Positions 24,018 through 34,496 of a DNA stretch of 64,000 bases are shown piece after piece (position 1 is the first letter of the stretch; each line of letters starts with the position of its first letter). This DNA comes from JABDII01 sp963815325 (GTDB lineage Bacteria; Gemmatimonadota; Gemmatimonadetes; Gemmatimonadales; GWC2-71-9), in assembly GCA_963815325.1 (NCBI GenBank), contig CAWFGG010000011.1, forward strand, positions 1-64,000, read 5' to 3'. A program made the position numbers and the translations under genes. A model generated the notes under the pieces. That model searched no databases. It worked only from the letters and a program-made list of their open reading frames with translations, and had not been told where the DNA came from.

Positions 24018-24323
24018 GCACAGCCCGGGCCAAGCAAGAGGTGACCGATGCATCCCGTTCTCCCGGGCTTCTTCCAGAGGATCTCGCATCCGTGCGACGG
24101 GTCTACGATACCATTGCGGCCAACGAGGCACCATTGGCGTACACCTTTGTTCACCAGCGGGCCGATGGCGAGGGCACGTGGGATATCTTCCGCATGTCGA
24201 CACTCACGTATCTGGCCCACAGTAGTCGGGTGTCCGGGCCTGGCTCCGAGGGTGAACTATGAGCAGCAACACGAGCCTCCGGAGGCTTCCGATCGCGCTC
24301 CTCAGAAGATGTAGCGCCCGCTC
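24018..24323 (+). other. 306-nt interval with a possible gene fragment
   Basis: A short frame ending at 24262 reads LASVRRVYDTIAANEAPLAYTFVHQRADGEGTWDIFRM and looks protein-like, but it has no credible start and no family match. Possibly a decayed gene. Nothing else seen. Confidence 0.25.
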
Positions 24324-25172
24324 ATGACAAAATTCAAAATCGGCCTGTTCGTCATAGCCGGACTCGTCGTGGCCGCGGGCACGGGCGGCGTAGTCGGGGC
24401 CGGAGCGGCGATCGCGTTGATCAAGACATCGTATAACGGGCCGGTCGACGCAGACCCGCGCACCGAACTCGCGGTCCACTCAGACGCACTCGGCGAGTCG
24501 GTACAGCTGGGCGTGCGCCTGCCGATCGAGTACGCGTCCGACCCAGACCGACAATTCCCCGTGCTGTGGGTGCTCGACGCTTCTCAAGGTGATATGATCT
24601 ATCGAGCCACGCAGGCCCTGGCGCAGGCCGGCATTGCTGAACCGTCCATCGTGGTGGAGCTGCCCCGGAGCAGTGCCGGTCGCACTGAGGACTTTACTCC
24701 TCCCCAGTCCATAATGCATTCGGTCGGCGGGCGAGGTGACCGATTCCTTCGTTTCCTAGAGGCCGAGGCCATTCCCGCGGTCGACGAAGCATTGCGCACC
24801 GATTCCGTTCGGATCCTCATCGGGCACTCACTGGGCGGACTCTTTACGCTATATGTATTCGCCGAGCGTCCGTCGCTGTTCGATGCGCACTTCGCGTTTA
24901 GCCCGTCGACGTGGGTGGGCCGCCAGGCGATCGTTCCTGTCCTCCAACGAACATTGCGAGCGCGCGGTGCAATCGAGACATTCCTGTACCTGAGCCTCGG
25001 ATCCGACGAGGGCAACCGAATGCTCAGCGGGTTCGAGGCGGTCCGGGCCACGCTCGCCTCCGATGCCCCGCCGGGGCTCCGGTGGCAGATGGATATTACG
25101 ACCGGCGCCGATCATGGTTCGAACCCAACCCTGTCGTACCCAGTGGCGGTACGCCGATACTGGGGTTACTGA
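24324..25172 (+). CDS. Putative esterase (esterase D / enterochelin-esterase-like)
   Basis: 282 aa. N-terminal membrane anchor (IGLFVIAGLVVAAGTGGVVGAGAAIALI), then an alpha/beta hydrolase of the PF00756 type. PVLWVLDASQGDMIYRATQAL is the early strand, GHSLGGLFTLYVF holds the nucleophile serine, and GADHGSNPTLSYPVAVRRYW near the end gives the histidine. The ligand could be a siderophore or an acyl ester; it is not predictable. Followed by the GH53 gene after 67 nt. Confidence 0.87.
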   Translation: MTKFKIGLFVIAGLVVAAGTGGVVGAGAAIALIKTSYNGPVDADPRTELAVHSDALGESVQLGVRLPIEYASDPDRQFPVLWVLDASQGDMIYRATQALAQAGIAEPSIVVELPRSSAGRTEDFTPPQSIMHSVGGRGDRFLRFLEAEAIPAVDEALRTDSVRILIGHSLGGLFTLYVFAERPSLFDAHFAFSPSTWVGRQAIVPVLQRTLRARGAIETFLYLSLGSDEGNRMLSGFEAVRATLASDAPPGLRWQMDITTGADHGSNPTLSYPVAVRRYWGY

Positions 25173-25239
25173 CCTGCTGGCATGCCGCTACGGAGATCTT
25201 CGCGCAGGTCTCTTGCCCCTTCAACCCCGAGCCTCGCCC

Positions 25240-26313
25240 ATGCGTCACCTGATCCGTCGTTCCATACTCTGCGTCGGTGCTCTCGTTCCACCCTCGGGCG
25301 GTCTCTTGGCCCAGGAACCCGACTCGGCTCTGGGCATCACGCTAACCTACGCGGTCGGGGCCGACCTCTCGTTTCTCCGGTGGGCCGAACGAGACCGCGG
25401 GATTCAGTTCAAGGAAAACGGTGTGGTACGGCCGGGGCTCGACATCTTCCGGGACCACGGGTATGACTGGATCCGCCTGCGTCTCTTCCATACGCCGACC
25501 GAGCTGCCCAACAACCTGGCATACACCATCGCGCTGGCGCAGGATGCCAAGGCGCGCGGCTTCAAGTTCCTGCTCGACTACCACTTCGCCGATGGCTGGG
25601 CCGACCCGCAGCAGCAGCCGACGCCTCGGGCATGGGACACCACCGACATCGCCATGCTGGCCGATTCGGTGTTCGGATATACCCGGAATACTATTCGCGC
25701 GTTTAGGGAAGCCGGGGTCATGCCCGAGATGGTCCAGATCGGGAACGAGGTCCGGAACGGGATGATGTGGCCGCTGGGTCGGCTGCCGGCCCACTGGGAC
25801 AACTTCGCCAGGCTCTTCAAGGCGGCGCTCGACGGCATCGACGCGGGGCGCGGCCGGGCCCCACGCCCGTTGATCATGCTGCACTACGACAACGGAGCCG
25901 ACACCGACGGCACCAAGGCGTTCTTCGATCGGTTCCACGATTACCATATCCCCTACGACATCATCGGGCTCTCGTATTATCCGTGGTGGCACGGCAACCT
26001 GCTGGAGCTGCGGGACAACTTCCTGTCCATTCTGGACCACTACCCGGATAAGGACGTGATTCTGGTAGAAGTGGGCTATCGGCCGCATGAATATGAGGCG
26101 GGCGAGCTACCGCCTTTCCCCGAAGACGCGCCCGGCGGTCCCCGGAAGGCATTCCTCGAGGCCGTGAACGAGACCCTGCTGGGAATCTCCGACCGACGGA
26201 TCAAGGGCATCTTCTGGTGGGAACCGGCCAGCGCCTGCGACCGGGACTACTTCGACGCGGACTGCAACGCGCGGCCGGTCATCACCGTGTTCGACAAGTA
26301 CCGGCGGCGGTGA
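25240..26313 (+). CDS. GH53 endo-beta-1,4-galactanase
   Basis: 357 aa from the ATG at 25240. Signal peptide (LIRRSILCVGALVPPSGGLLAQ). GH53 motifs: VGADLSFLRWAERDRGIQFKENG, HDYDWIRLRLF-type second strand, acid/base Glu in MVQIGNEVRNGMMWP, IIGLSYYPWWHG and nucleophile Glu in VILVEVGYRP. The enzyme would cut galactan or arabinogalactan side chains of pectin outside the cytoplasm. It is the only clear beta-galactan enzyme here and stands apart from the starch genes. Confidence 0.93.
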   Translation: MRHLIRRSILCVGALVPPSGGLLAQEPDSALGITLTYAVGADLSFLRWAERDRGIQFKENGVVRPGLDIFRDHGYDWIRLRLFHTPTELPNNLAYTIALAQDAKARGFKFLLDYHFADGWADPQQQPTPRAWDTTDIAMLADSVFGYTRNTIRAFREAGVMPEMVQIGNEVRNGMMWPLGRLPAHWDNFARLFKAALDGIDAGRGRAPRPLIMLHYDNGADTDGTKAFFDRFHDYHIPYDIIGLSYYPWWHGNLLELRDNFLSILDHYPDKDVILVEVGYRPHEYEAGELPPFPEDAPGGPRKAFLEAVNETLLGISDRRIKGIFWWEPASACDRDYFDADCNARPVITVFDKYRRR

Positions 26314-26331
26314 CGCCAACGAGGAGCTTGG

Positions 26332-26694
26332 ATGGAGTGGGGATGGCGCTGGACACTGTTCATCCTGATCGTCGGGGCAGCGGACTTCGCGGTCCGCCTC
26401 ATCACCGGCTTCAACATGGTATGGGTGGGGCGAGCGGAGGCCGCGCTGTTTTTCGGGGCGAGTGTCACCCTCTGGGTGTTCCATCGCGGGAAGCCCGCGC
26501 AAGTTCGCTGGCAGCTCTGGTTCGAACGGGTCCTGGTGGCACTGTTCGCCCTCGCGGGCTTGCGCGCGGCGCTCTGGGCCCTCGGCCTGCCCGTCGCCCG
26601 GGCTAATGTGACCGCGCTGATCGTCGCGGTCGTGTCGGGAGGTGTGACACTCCGTCGCCCGCGCCACTCCAGGAGACATCGGCAGAGGGAGTGA
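26332..26694 (+). CDS. Hypothetical membrane protein
   Basis: 120 aa with four hydrophobic helices (about 7-26, 35-54, 66-88 and 90-105) and a strongly basic end (RRPRHSRRHRQRE). GAGGAG precedes the ATG. Unrecognised family. It lies 18 nt after the GH53 stop and 3 nt before the GNAT gene, so the three may be one transcript. Confidence 0.6.
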   Translation: MEWGWRWTLFILIVGAADFAVRLITGFNMVWVGRAEAALFFGASVTLWVFHRGKPAQVRWQLWFERVLVALFALAGLRAALWALGLPVARANVTALIVAVVSGGVTLRRPRHSRRHRQRE

Positions 26695-26697
26695 CGC

Positions 26698-27228
26698 GTG
26701 GCATTTGATTATCAACCCTTTCTGCGAGGCGACCTCGTCGAATTGAGGCCGCTTCGCTCCGACGACTATGATGACCTCTACCGCGTCGCTGCCGATCCTC
26801 TCATCTGGCAGCAACATCCCGTCCCGACTCGTCATGAAGAAGGAGAGTTCCAGGCATTCTTTGGCCGAGCCTTGGCGTCCGGCGGGACGTTGATCGCACT
26901 CGATGCTGGCAGCCACGCCGTGATTGGATCGTCCCGGTATCATGGCTACGACGAGGAGGCGAGCGAGGTCGAGATCGGTTGGACGTTCCTGGCCCGATCC
27001 CACTGGGGCGGCCGCTACAACGGCCAGCTGAAGCGGCTCATGTTGGAGCATGCATTCCACTTCGTGGACCGCGTCGTCTTTTGTATTGGCCCCGAGAACC
27101 TGCGCTCGCAGCGGGCCGTTGAGAAGATCGGCGCGGTACGCGCAGGATCGAGGCCCGACGCTGAGGGCCGCGATAGCATACTCTACCAGATCACTGCCGC
27201 GATATTCACAGCCGGCCGCACGTCATAG
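26698..27228 (+). CDS. RimJ/RimL-type GNAT acetyltransferase
   Basis: 176 aa, GTG start. The order LVELRPLRSDDYDDLYRVAADPLIWQQHP, IGSSRYHGYDEEASEVEIGWTFLARSHWGGRYNGQLKRLMLEHAF and VVFCIGPENLRSQRAVEKIGA is characteristic of the RimJ/RimL (Acetyltransf_3) group, with the acetyl-CoA loop at the G-G-R-Y-N-G segment. Cytoplasmic; target unknown. Confidence 0.92.
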   Translation: MAFDYQPFLRGDLVELRPLRSDDYDDLYRVAADPLIWQQHPVPTRHEEGEFQAFFGRALASGGTLIALDAGSHAVIGSSRYHGYDEEASEVEIGWTFLARSHWGGRYNGQLKRLMLEHAFHFVDRVVFCIGPENLRSQRAVEKIGAVRAGSRPDAEGRDSILYQITAAIFTAGRTS

Positions 27229-27364
27229 GCGAGGGAGAGCCGCTCGTTTCAGTGGCCGAATGGTAACACACACCACCCAGGCACGGGCCTTCTAACAAGA
27301 CTGCCCCGGATCGGTAGATTAGGTTTAGTCCCGATTAACAGGCCACGCGCGAGAGGAGAGCTCC

Positions 27365-27728
27365 ATGACAACGCTCGGCACGATCAGTCAGATCGTCATC
27401 GCTCTGGGAATCCTGAATGTCTGGCTGCTGCGATTCGCGAAAGCGACCGAGTGGCGCGGCGGCGACGCAAATAATCATGAGAGAAGAATTCCGGATCTAC
27501 GGCCTTCCAGAATGGTCCGTGGGAGTAATTGGTGTCCTCAAGGTTGCGCTTGCCGTGTTGCTGCTGGTTGGCGTGTGGCTACCGGTCGTTACTCAACCCG
27601 CGGCCATCGAGTTGGCGATCCTGATGGTGGGTGCAGTGGCGATGCATGTCAAAGTGAAGGATCCCCTCAAGAAGTCGCTGCCTGCGTTGTCCGTTCTAGC
27701 TTTATCGTTATACGTGGCGTTCTTTTGA
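27365..27728 (+). pseudogene. DoxX-like membrane protein, one frameshift
   Basis: The first frame gives MTTLGTISQIVIALGILNVWLLRF and ends its good match at ATEWRGGDAN. The next frame continues MREEFRIYGLPEWSVGVIGVLKVALAVLLLVG, then PAAIELAILMVGAVAMHVKVKDPLKKSLPAL to the stop at 27728. Joined, they form a complete DoxX-like protein of about 120 aa with four helices. One extra base lies near 27474-27478. Strong RBS (GAGAGGAGAG) before the ATG. Either a sequencing indel or a fresh inactivation. Confidence 0.75.
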
Positions 27729-27866
27729 GGAGTGAGCAGAAGGGCAGGATGCGGTACGATGGGGTCAAGGTCATCAGGAATCGGCACACCGACCACGTGG
27801 TCCGGTAAGGTCGAGTGAACCGCCAGCCGGGCGAGTGTTGTGCTACGACTCACCGAGGACAGGCAG

Positions 27867-28052
27867 ATGATATCTGATACACTGAAATCCAGAGGCAGCC
27901 ACTCGGGCACCGCTGCAAAGGCGGGCATAGGTTTCGGGACCGCGCTCGCGATCGCCATCTCGTGGAGCGCCAACAAGTCGATCCTCTGGGCCATCGTCCA
28001 CGGACTCTTGTCGTGGATCTACGTCATCTACTACGCAATCCGGTACCAGTAG
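27867..28052 (+). CDS. Small hydrophobic membrane protein
   Basis: 61 aa from the ATG at 27867. TAAKAGIGFGTALAIAISW and SILWAIVHGLLSWIYVIYYAIRY form two membrane helices. No known family. Its stop (27-nt region with AGGAGG) directly precedes the esterase/GH13 tract start at 28064. Confidence 0.6.
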   Translation: MISDTLKSRGSHSGTAAKAGIGFGTALAIAISWSANKSILWAIVHGLLSWIYVIYYAIRYQ

Positions 28053-28063
28053 GAGGCTTCCGC

Positions 28064-29290
28064 GTGTCCCCGGTACTTACATTCGTCGCGTTGCTCGCGG
28101 TCGCGCCCCTGCCGGGCGCGACGATTCCTGTCCACCAGTCGGCATCTCAGTGCTGCACCGCCACCATCCGGGTGCTGGTACCCGACGGCACCGGTACTGT
28201 CTATCTGGCCGGCAGCTTGACGCAGCTCGGCCCATGGCGCCCCGACGGGCAGGCCCTGTCCGGTGAAGGTCGCGAGCGCTCGACCGAGATCACGGCACCG
28301 CCGGGCACCAAGTTCGAGTACAAGTTCACGCTCGGCACCTGGGACCGTGAGGCGCTGGGCCCGACCGGCATGGTACCGCCCAATCACCAGCTGGTCATCA
28401 ACAGCGACACGGTCGTCCTCCACGAGATCACCGACTTCAAGAAGGACCCCAAGGAGTACATCGCCGACTGGAAGGGGTCGGGCGTCAAGGGCCGGCTAGT
28501 CTACTGGACCGACGTCGCGTCGGCGTTCCTGGGACCGACCCGCCACGTCGAGGTCTGGCTGCCGCCGGGCTACGATGATGCGCCCACCATGCGCTACCCC
28601 GTGCTCTACATGCACGACGGGCAGAACCTGTTCGACCCGCGCATCGCCAACACCGGCGTCGACTGGGGCGTGGACGAAGCGGTGACACAGCTCGTCGAGC
28701 GCGGCGTGATCCCGCCGGTCATCGTGGTCGGGGTATGGAGCACTGCGGAGCGTGGGCCGGAGTACTCGCCCGGGGCATGGCGCGCCCAGAGTACGCACGG
28801 TTCCTGATCGAGGAGCTGATGCCGAGGGTCAACCGGAGTTCCGGACCCTCACCGGACCGGCCAACACGGCGGTTATGGGCTCCTCCATGGGCGGGCTCCT
28901 GTCGTTCTACCTGGTCACGCACCACCCCGGACGTGTTCGGCGCATGCGGCTGCGTCTCCACCCATTTCCCAATCTCCGAGGCGGTGGTCGCGGAAGTCTT
29001 CCCCGACCTGTCGACGGCGGCGACCCCGGACACGACGCCTTACATCGTCAAGGACATCGCGGCGGGCGCGGAAGGTCCCGCCCAAGACGCGCTACTGGTT
29101 CGATTACGGCACCCTGGGACTCGATTCGGCCTACGCGCCTACCCACGCGGCGGTGCGCGCCTGGCTGCTCGACCAGGGCCTGGTCGAGGGCCGCGACTTC
29201 GTGGTCCGGCGCTACGACGGCGCCACCCACAACGAAGCCTCCTGGCGCGCGCGGCTCGAGGACCCGCTGACGTTCCTGTTCGGGAAGCCG
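28064..29290 (+). pseudogene. Starch-binding-like domain plus esterase, several frameshifts
   Basis: GTG start 8 nt after AGGAGG, then a signal peptide (VLTFVALLAVAPLPGATIP). Residues about 30-120 resemble a CBM20/CBM48-like starch-binding domain (ATIRVLVPDGTGTVYLAGSLTQLGPW, KFEYKFTLGTWDREALG). An enterochelin-esterase-like domain follows: RHVEVWLPPGYDDAP, PVLYMHDGQNLFD, ARPEYARFLIEELMPRVNR, the nucleophile GSSMGGLLS, YFPISE-type loop, and DGATHNEASWRARL for the His. These pieces lie in three frames, switching near 28740, 28830, 28925 and 29050, with no stops between. The coding continues directly into the GH13 part. Confidence 0.75.
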
Positions 29291-29299
29291 GGCACCGAC

Positions 29300-31111
29300 G
29301 TGAATCCTCGATACGCCCGCCTGGGCGGCGGACGCGATCTGGTACCAGATCTTCGTCGAGCGATTCCGCAACGGCGACCCGTCCAACGACCCCACCGCAC
29401 ACGACGTGGCCGGGTTCACGACGCAGCCGATGCCGGCGGCTGGCAGCCGACGCCGTGGACCCAGGACTGGTACCGACAGGAACCCTGGGCCAAGGCCACC
29501 GGCAGGGACTTCTACGGCACCGTGCAGTTCCGCCGCTACGGCGGCGACCTCCAGGGCGTGCTGGACCGGCTCGACTACCTGCAGGAGCTCGGCGTCACGG
29601 CGCTCTATCTCAACCCGGTCAACGACGCGCCGTCGCTCCACAAGTACGACGCCCGCAACTACCGCCACATCGACCGCAACTTCGGCCCCGACCCGCTCGG
29701 CGACGAGGCCCGGATGACGGCCGAGACCCCGCCGGACCCGACCACCTGGGGCTGGACCGCGGCCGACAGCCTGTTCCTGACCCTGGTGCGCGAGGTGCAC
29801 CGGCGCGGCATGCGCATCATCCTCGACTATTCGTGGAACCACACCGGGATCAACTTCTGGGCCTGGCAGGACGTGCTGGCGCACCAGCGGCGTCACCGTA
29901 CGCCGACTGGTACGAGATCGAGCGCTTCGACGACCCCGCGACCCCGGACACCAACGAGTTCACCTACCGCGGCTGGGTCGGCGTGCCGTCGCTGCCGGAG
30001 TGGAAGAAGGTCGGCCGGCCCGCGGGACAGACCCACGGCGCCATCGAAGGCAATCTCGTCCCGGGCGTGCGGGACCTGGTGTTCAACGTGACCCGTCGCT
30101 GGCTCGACCCGAACGGCGACGGCGATCCGTCGGACGGCATCGACGGGTTCCGGCTCGATGTGGCCGAGATGGTGCCGCTCGGCTTCTGGCGCGACTACCG
30201 GCGTTTCGTTCGGAGCATCAACCCCGACGCGTACCTGGTGGGCGAGGTGTGGTGGGAATCGTGGCCGGACCGGATGTACGACCCGGCGCCGTGGCTCCAG
30301 GGCGACGTGTTCGACGCGGTGATGAACTACCGCTGGTACGCGCCCACCCGGAGCTTCTTTGCCGGTGCGCCGCCCCGACTCACCGCCTCGCAATACGCGG
30401 CCCAGCTCGATTCGCTGAACTTGGGCATCCCGCCGTCGCATCTCCGGGTGATGATGAACCTGACGGCGAGCCACGACACGCCGCGCTTCAGCACATCGAT
30501 CTACAATCCTGGCCGATACAAGTACCATGCGAACCCGAGCGAGGACCAGCAACTACCGGATCGACCGGCCCGACGAGCGCACCCGCCAGATCCAGCAGAT
30601 GATCCTGGTGCAGCAGTTCACCTACATCGGGGCGCCACACATCTGGAACGGTGACGAGGTGGGGATGTGGGGTGCGGATGACCCGGACCCCCGGAAGCCA
30701 CTGGTGTGGGCCGACCTGCGCTATGAGGACGAAACCACCCACCCGTATGGCCGGCCGCGGCCGCGGAACCGGGTCGCACCGGACACGGTACTGCTTCCGG
30801 GTCTACACCGATCTCATCGCGTTGCGCAAACAACACCTTCGTCTCTTCGTCGACGGGCCCTCAACTGGCTCCAGACCGATGACGCGAAGGGTCTGGTGGC
30901 CTACGAACGCGTCCTGGGCGACCAGCGCGCTCTGGTCGCGTTCAACAACTCAGATGAGCCGCGCCAGCTGGCCGTCGCGGCCGATGGCACCTATCGCACC
31001 GCCTACCCGGCGGGCGGCACCGTCACCACCGAGGGCGGGATGCTGCAAGTGGAGCTGCCACCCCGGACGGCACGCGTGTGGATTCGGAACCAGAGGGAGC
31101 CAGGACAATGA
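29300..31111 (+). pseudogene. GH13 alpha-amylase/neopullulanase-like, several frameshifts
   Basis: AIWYQIFVERFRNGDPSNDP opens the barrel in one frame. YGGDLQGVLDRLDYLQELGVTALYLNPV, the nucleophile Asp in DGFRLDVAE, the acid/base Glu in YLVGEVWWES and the Asp in TASHDTPRF complete the GH13 set. TYIGAPHIWNGDEVGMWGADDPDPRKP and YTDLIALRKQHLRLF follow, then a C-terminal beta domain. Frames switch near 29400, 29890, 30540, 30790 and 30860. It would hydrolyse alpha-1,4-glucans. Its stop overlaps the next gene's ATG (ATGA). There is no separate start or signal between it and the esterase. Confidence 0.82.
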
Positions 31112-32266
31112 GGGTGCATCGTGCCCGCTGGACCGGCATTGTACTCAGCGCGACCGCACTCTGGTCCGCCGCTAGCCCCGCTTGCACTGCCCAGCAAGGC
31201 GGCGAGGGAGCAGGCCGGTGCTGAGCGCTACCTCGAAATGGCGCGAGAGGTCCATGACCGTCTGGCCAACGTCGGCTATCAGATCTACCTGTCCGATCGA
31301 GGCCATACCGTACTGGACGGCCAGATCGGCTACGCGCGGCTCGAGGACTCGGTTCCCGTCAGCGCCGATACCCGCTTCCTGGTTATGAGCATCACCAAGG
31401 CGTTTACTGGGGCCCTGCTGGTGAAGGCCGTCGCTCAGGGCTTGGTGGACCTGGACGTGCCGGTCGCAACCTATGTGCCGGATTATCCACCGGGCGCTGA
31501 TTCGGGGATGACGTTGCGCACGCTCGCCGCACACACGGCGGGCGTACCGCACCTGGGGCACCCAGATCGCAAGGCGTTCTATGTCGAACACTACACGACG
31601 GCCCACGCGGCAGTCATGGCGATCCGAGACATGCCGCTGGTCCACGATCCTGGCTCCGATTACTCCTATTCCAGCGGGAACTACAACATCATCGCGGCCG
31701 CCCTCGAGCAAGCCTACGGCCGCTCATTTGCGTCCATCCTCGACAGCGTGCTGCTGTCACCGATGGGGCTCTACGACACCGAGTTGCTCAACGTCCAGCG
31801 CCCCACGCCGCGCCTCGCGCGCAACTATACGCTGTATGACTTGTGGACCTATGCGGATCTGACGGAGCTTCAAGTCGTGCCGACCTGGGACTTTAGCTTC
31901 AACCCGGGCGGAGGCGGCATGATCTCAACGGCCAAGGACCTGGCGCGGTTCGGTGAGGCCTTTCTAGCACCGGGTTTCTTTACCCAGCCGGAACTCGACC
32001 GCTTCTACACGCTGATCTCCACCGAGCCGGAGTCGCCGTGGAGTTTCGGATGGTTCGTGGGTCAGACCGATACGGGAACACGGCGGCTCAGAATCAGCGG
32101 CGCCACCCAAGGAGTGATGGCATCGTTGTATGTCCTGCCGGACGAGGGTGTGGTGGCCAGCGCCATCGTCAACTCCTGGACCCGCAACGCTCGAGACGGA
32201 GAGCTTATCTTCGAAGGGGTCGAGCGAATCATCAAAGCGTATCTCGAAGAGAGGGACGGCAACTAG
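31108..32266 (+). pseudogene. Serine beta-lactamase-like hydrolase (class C / PF00144), one frameshift
   Basis: The ATG at 31108 overlaps the GH13 stop and opens a signal peptide (TGIVLSATALWSAASPACTAQ) in one frame. From about 31205 the next frame carries the enzyme: SITK (SxxK nucleophile) in FLVMSITKAF, YSSG in DYSYSSGNYN, and PGGGGMISTAKDLARF. About 385 aa if joined. Family members are D-aminopeptidases, esterases or cell-wall hydrolases; not necessarily a resistance enzyme. ATGA coupling places it in the esterase/GH13 operon. Confidence 0.85.
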
Positions 32267-32278
32267 TCAGCCGTCCCT
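32252..32278 (+). terminator. Terminator-like hairpin
   Basis: GGGACGGC (32253-32260) and GCCGTCCC (32270-32277) form a perfect 8-bp stem, 9 bp with the flanking A-T pair, over a 9-nt loop that contains the TAG stop. Followed by TTCCCC, so only a weak U-tract. Confidence 0.5.
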
Positions 32279-32398
32279 TCCCCGAATCCTGCTTCCTACA
32301 ACCATCGAAAACACCTTCACCAAGCTGACGGTCGCGTCGCAATGCTCATCATGGTGCCGCGGGGCCGGTGACGCCGGTAGCAGGGCCGCATCAACGGT

Positions 32399-34447
32399 TC
32401 ACTTCGCGAGGCCCATCGGACTGAACAGGAAGTAGAACATCACCACGATCGCCACGACCACGACGCCGAGGATCTTGGCGCTGCGGGACGACTCGAGCGC
32501 GATGGTGGTGTTCTGGCGGAACTCCATCGGTTGCGGCAGCGGACGGACCAGGGTAATCACCGCCATGATCGCAAGGCACAAGGCGAAACACACGGCCATA
32601 CGATTCAGGAACTGCAGGCTGGGCACGGAGAGCTTGAGCAGGCCGTACGCCACGATGTTCGTGACCAGGCCCACGGTGCCGCAGACGGCCGGTGCTCGAC
32701 GGATGATGAGCCCAAAGGCGAATACGGCCAGGATACCGGGCGAGATGAAGCCTTGGCCTTCCTGGATGATGGTGAAGATGCTGTTGCTGATGGCCGGGTT
32801 GCCCAGCTGGGGCGCCAGCAGCACCGCCACCGCCGCAAAGCACACGACGGAGAAGCGGCCTACCCGCACCACGGTGGTCTGCGTCGCCTTGGGTGTGATG
32901 AACTTCTTGAAGACGTCCATGGCGAAGATGGTGGACGTCGCATTCAGCATGGCCGCGAGCGAGCTGACCACCGCGCCGAGCAACGCGGCCAGCACGAAGC
33001 CGACGAGTCCCACCCCCTGCGGCAGCACGTGGCCGAGCAGCTGCGCCAGCGCCGTATCGTACTTGTAGGCGATCAGTTTCTCGGTGGCGGGGGCCTGCCC
33101 CGCGGCCCGGGCCGCATCCTCGACCTGTCGATTGAACGCGCCGATTTCAGCCGCGAGGCCGGGATTGACCGCCGCCCACGACTGATCTTCTGAAACGAAC
33201 ACCGTGAAGTCGCCCACCGTGATCTTGCCGAACGCGTCCTGGGTGATGGGCAGGACATTCGGGTTTCGGGTGGTGAGAGCCTGAATGGCCCCCGCATCCG
33301 GGTAGATCGCCAGCAGGTATCGGTCGGTCACCCCACGCGGCCACCTGATCGTCCGGCGGTGCCACGGCCGTTTCGACGAACTGGGTTGCCGGATTGGCGG
33401 CCAGATAGCGCGCCAGGCTATTGGCGGTGTCCCCGCCGGCTTCGAGCCGCATTTGCCCCGAGTAGAGATTGAACGCGATGATGCCGGGGATGACGATCAC
33501 GAACGGGAATGAACAGCTTCATGAAGGCCGCGAAGACGATGCCTCGCTGCCCCTGGGCCAGCGACGCCGAGCCGAGGGTGCGTTGCGTGATGTATTGGTT
33601 GAGGCCCCAGTAGTAGAAATTCGGAATCCACAGTCCGAGCAGGAGCGCGGTCCACGGCAGGATGATGTCCGAGGACGGCAGGAACATGTTCATGCGGTTC
33701 TGGTTGAGGGTCCAGAATCGTTCCAGCGACCCCGCATTCGGATCCAGCGGCAGGATGCTGACGGCCCCGGTTTGGGCGCTGAGCACGGCGGCACCCTCGG
33801 TGGCCATGCCCAACTTCTGAAAGGCGAACCAGAGGATCACCGCCCCGCCCAGGATCAACGCGCTGCCCTGGAGGAGATCCGCCCAGGCGCAGGCCTTGAG
33901 GCCACCGGCGGTCACGTAGGCCATGGCGATGACGCCGATGACCAGGGAGCCCGTCGCCGAGGCTCAAGGAATACCCCGCCTTCCCGGCGAGCGTGCTGAT
34001 GGTCAGGGCACCGGAATACGTGACCGATCCGAGCAGCAGCAGGTAGATCAGGATGGTGGCGACGGCCATGATGGTGCGCGCACCGCCGGTGTAGCGGTAT
34101 TCGAGAAACTCCGGCATGGTGTAGATGCCGGCGCGCAGGAAGTACGGTAGGAAACCGAACGCCACGATGACCAGCGTGATGGCCGCCATCCACTCGTAGC
34201 TGGCGATGGCGAGGCCCACGTGGCTCGCGGCGTTGCCGCTCATGCCCACGAATTGTTCGGTCGAGATGTTGGAGGCGATCAGCGAGAATCCGATCAGCCA
34301 CCAGCTCAGCCCGCGGCCGGCCAGGAAGTAGTCTTCGCTCCCCTTCTCGCTCTTGCTCTTGTACAGGCCGATGCTCACGACGGCCACCACGAAGGCCACG
34401 AAGATCAAGATGTCCCAAACCGAAATCTGAAAGCTCTCAGGGCTCAT
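32399..34447 (-). pseudogene. Sodium:solute symporter (SSS/SGLT-like), three frameshifts
   Basis: Starts MSPESFQISVWDILIFVAFVVAVVSIGLY. The SSS signature runs through SEDYFLAGRGLSWWLIGFSLIASNISTEQFVGMSGNA, typical of the SglT-like sugar branch. Pieces in order: 34447 to about 33960, 33924-33500, 33500-33340 and 33331-32399. The last reads GLVGFVLAALLGAVVSSLAAMLNATSTIFAMDV and ends FLFSPMGLAK. Joined, about 680 aa with some 13-14 helices. It would import a sugar such as glucose with sodium. Last gene of the malQ-MFS-GH13-GH97-SSS set. Confidence 0.88.
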
Positions 34448-34496
34448 GGTGGGTCCGGAGTTCGGGAGAAGGGGAGACTACTCTCTAACGAACGTG

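Noticed and set aside
28735..30654. 639-codon frame read as one protein
   Set aside because: It is a patchwork of correct and wrong frames of the esterase and GH13 coding tract; only parts of it match the families.
31108..32266. Antibiotic-resistance beta-lactamase
   Set aside because: SxxK and YSS motifs are shared by many esterases and peptidases of PF00144; its place in a glucan operon argues against a resistance role.
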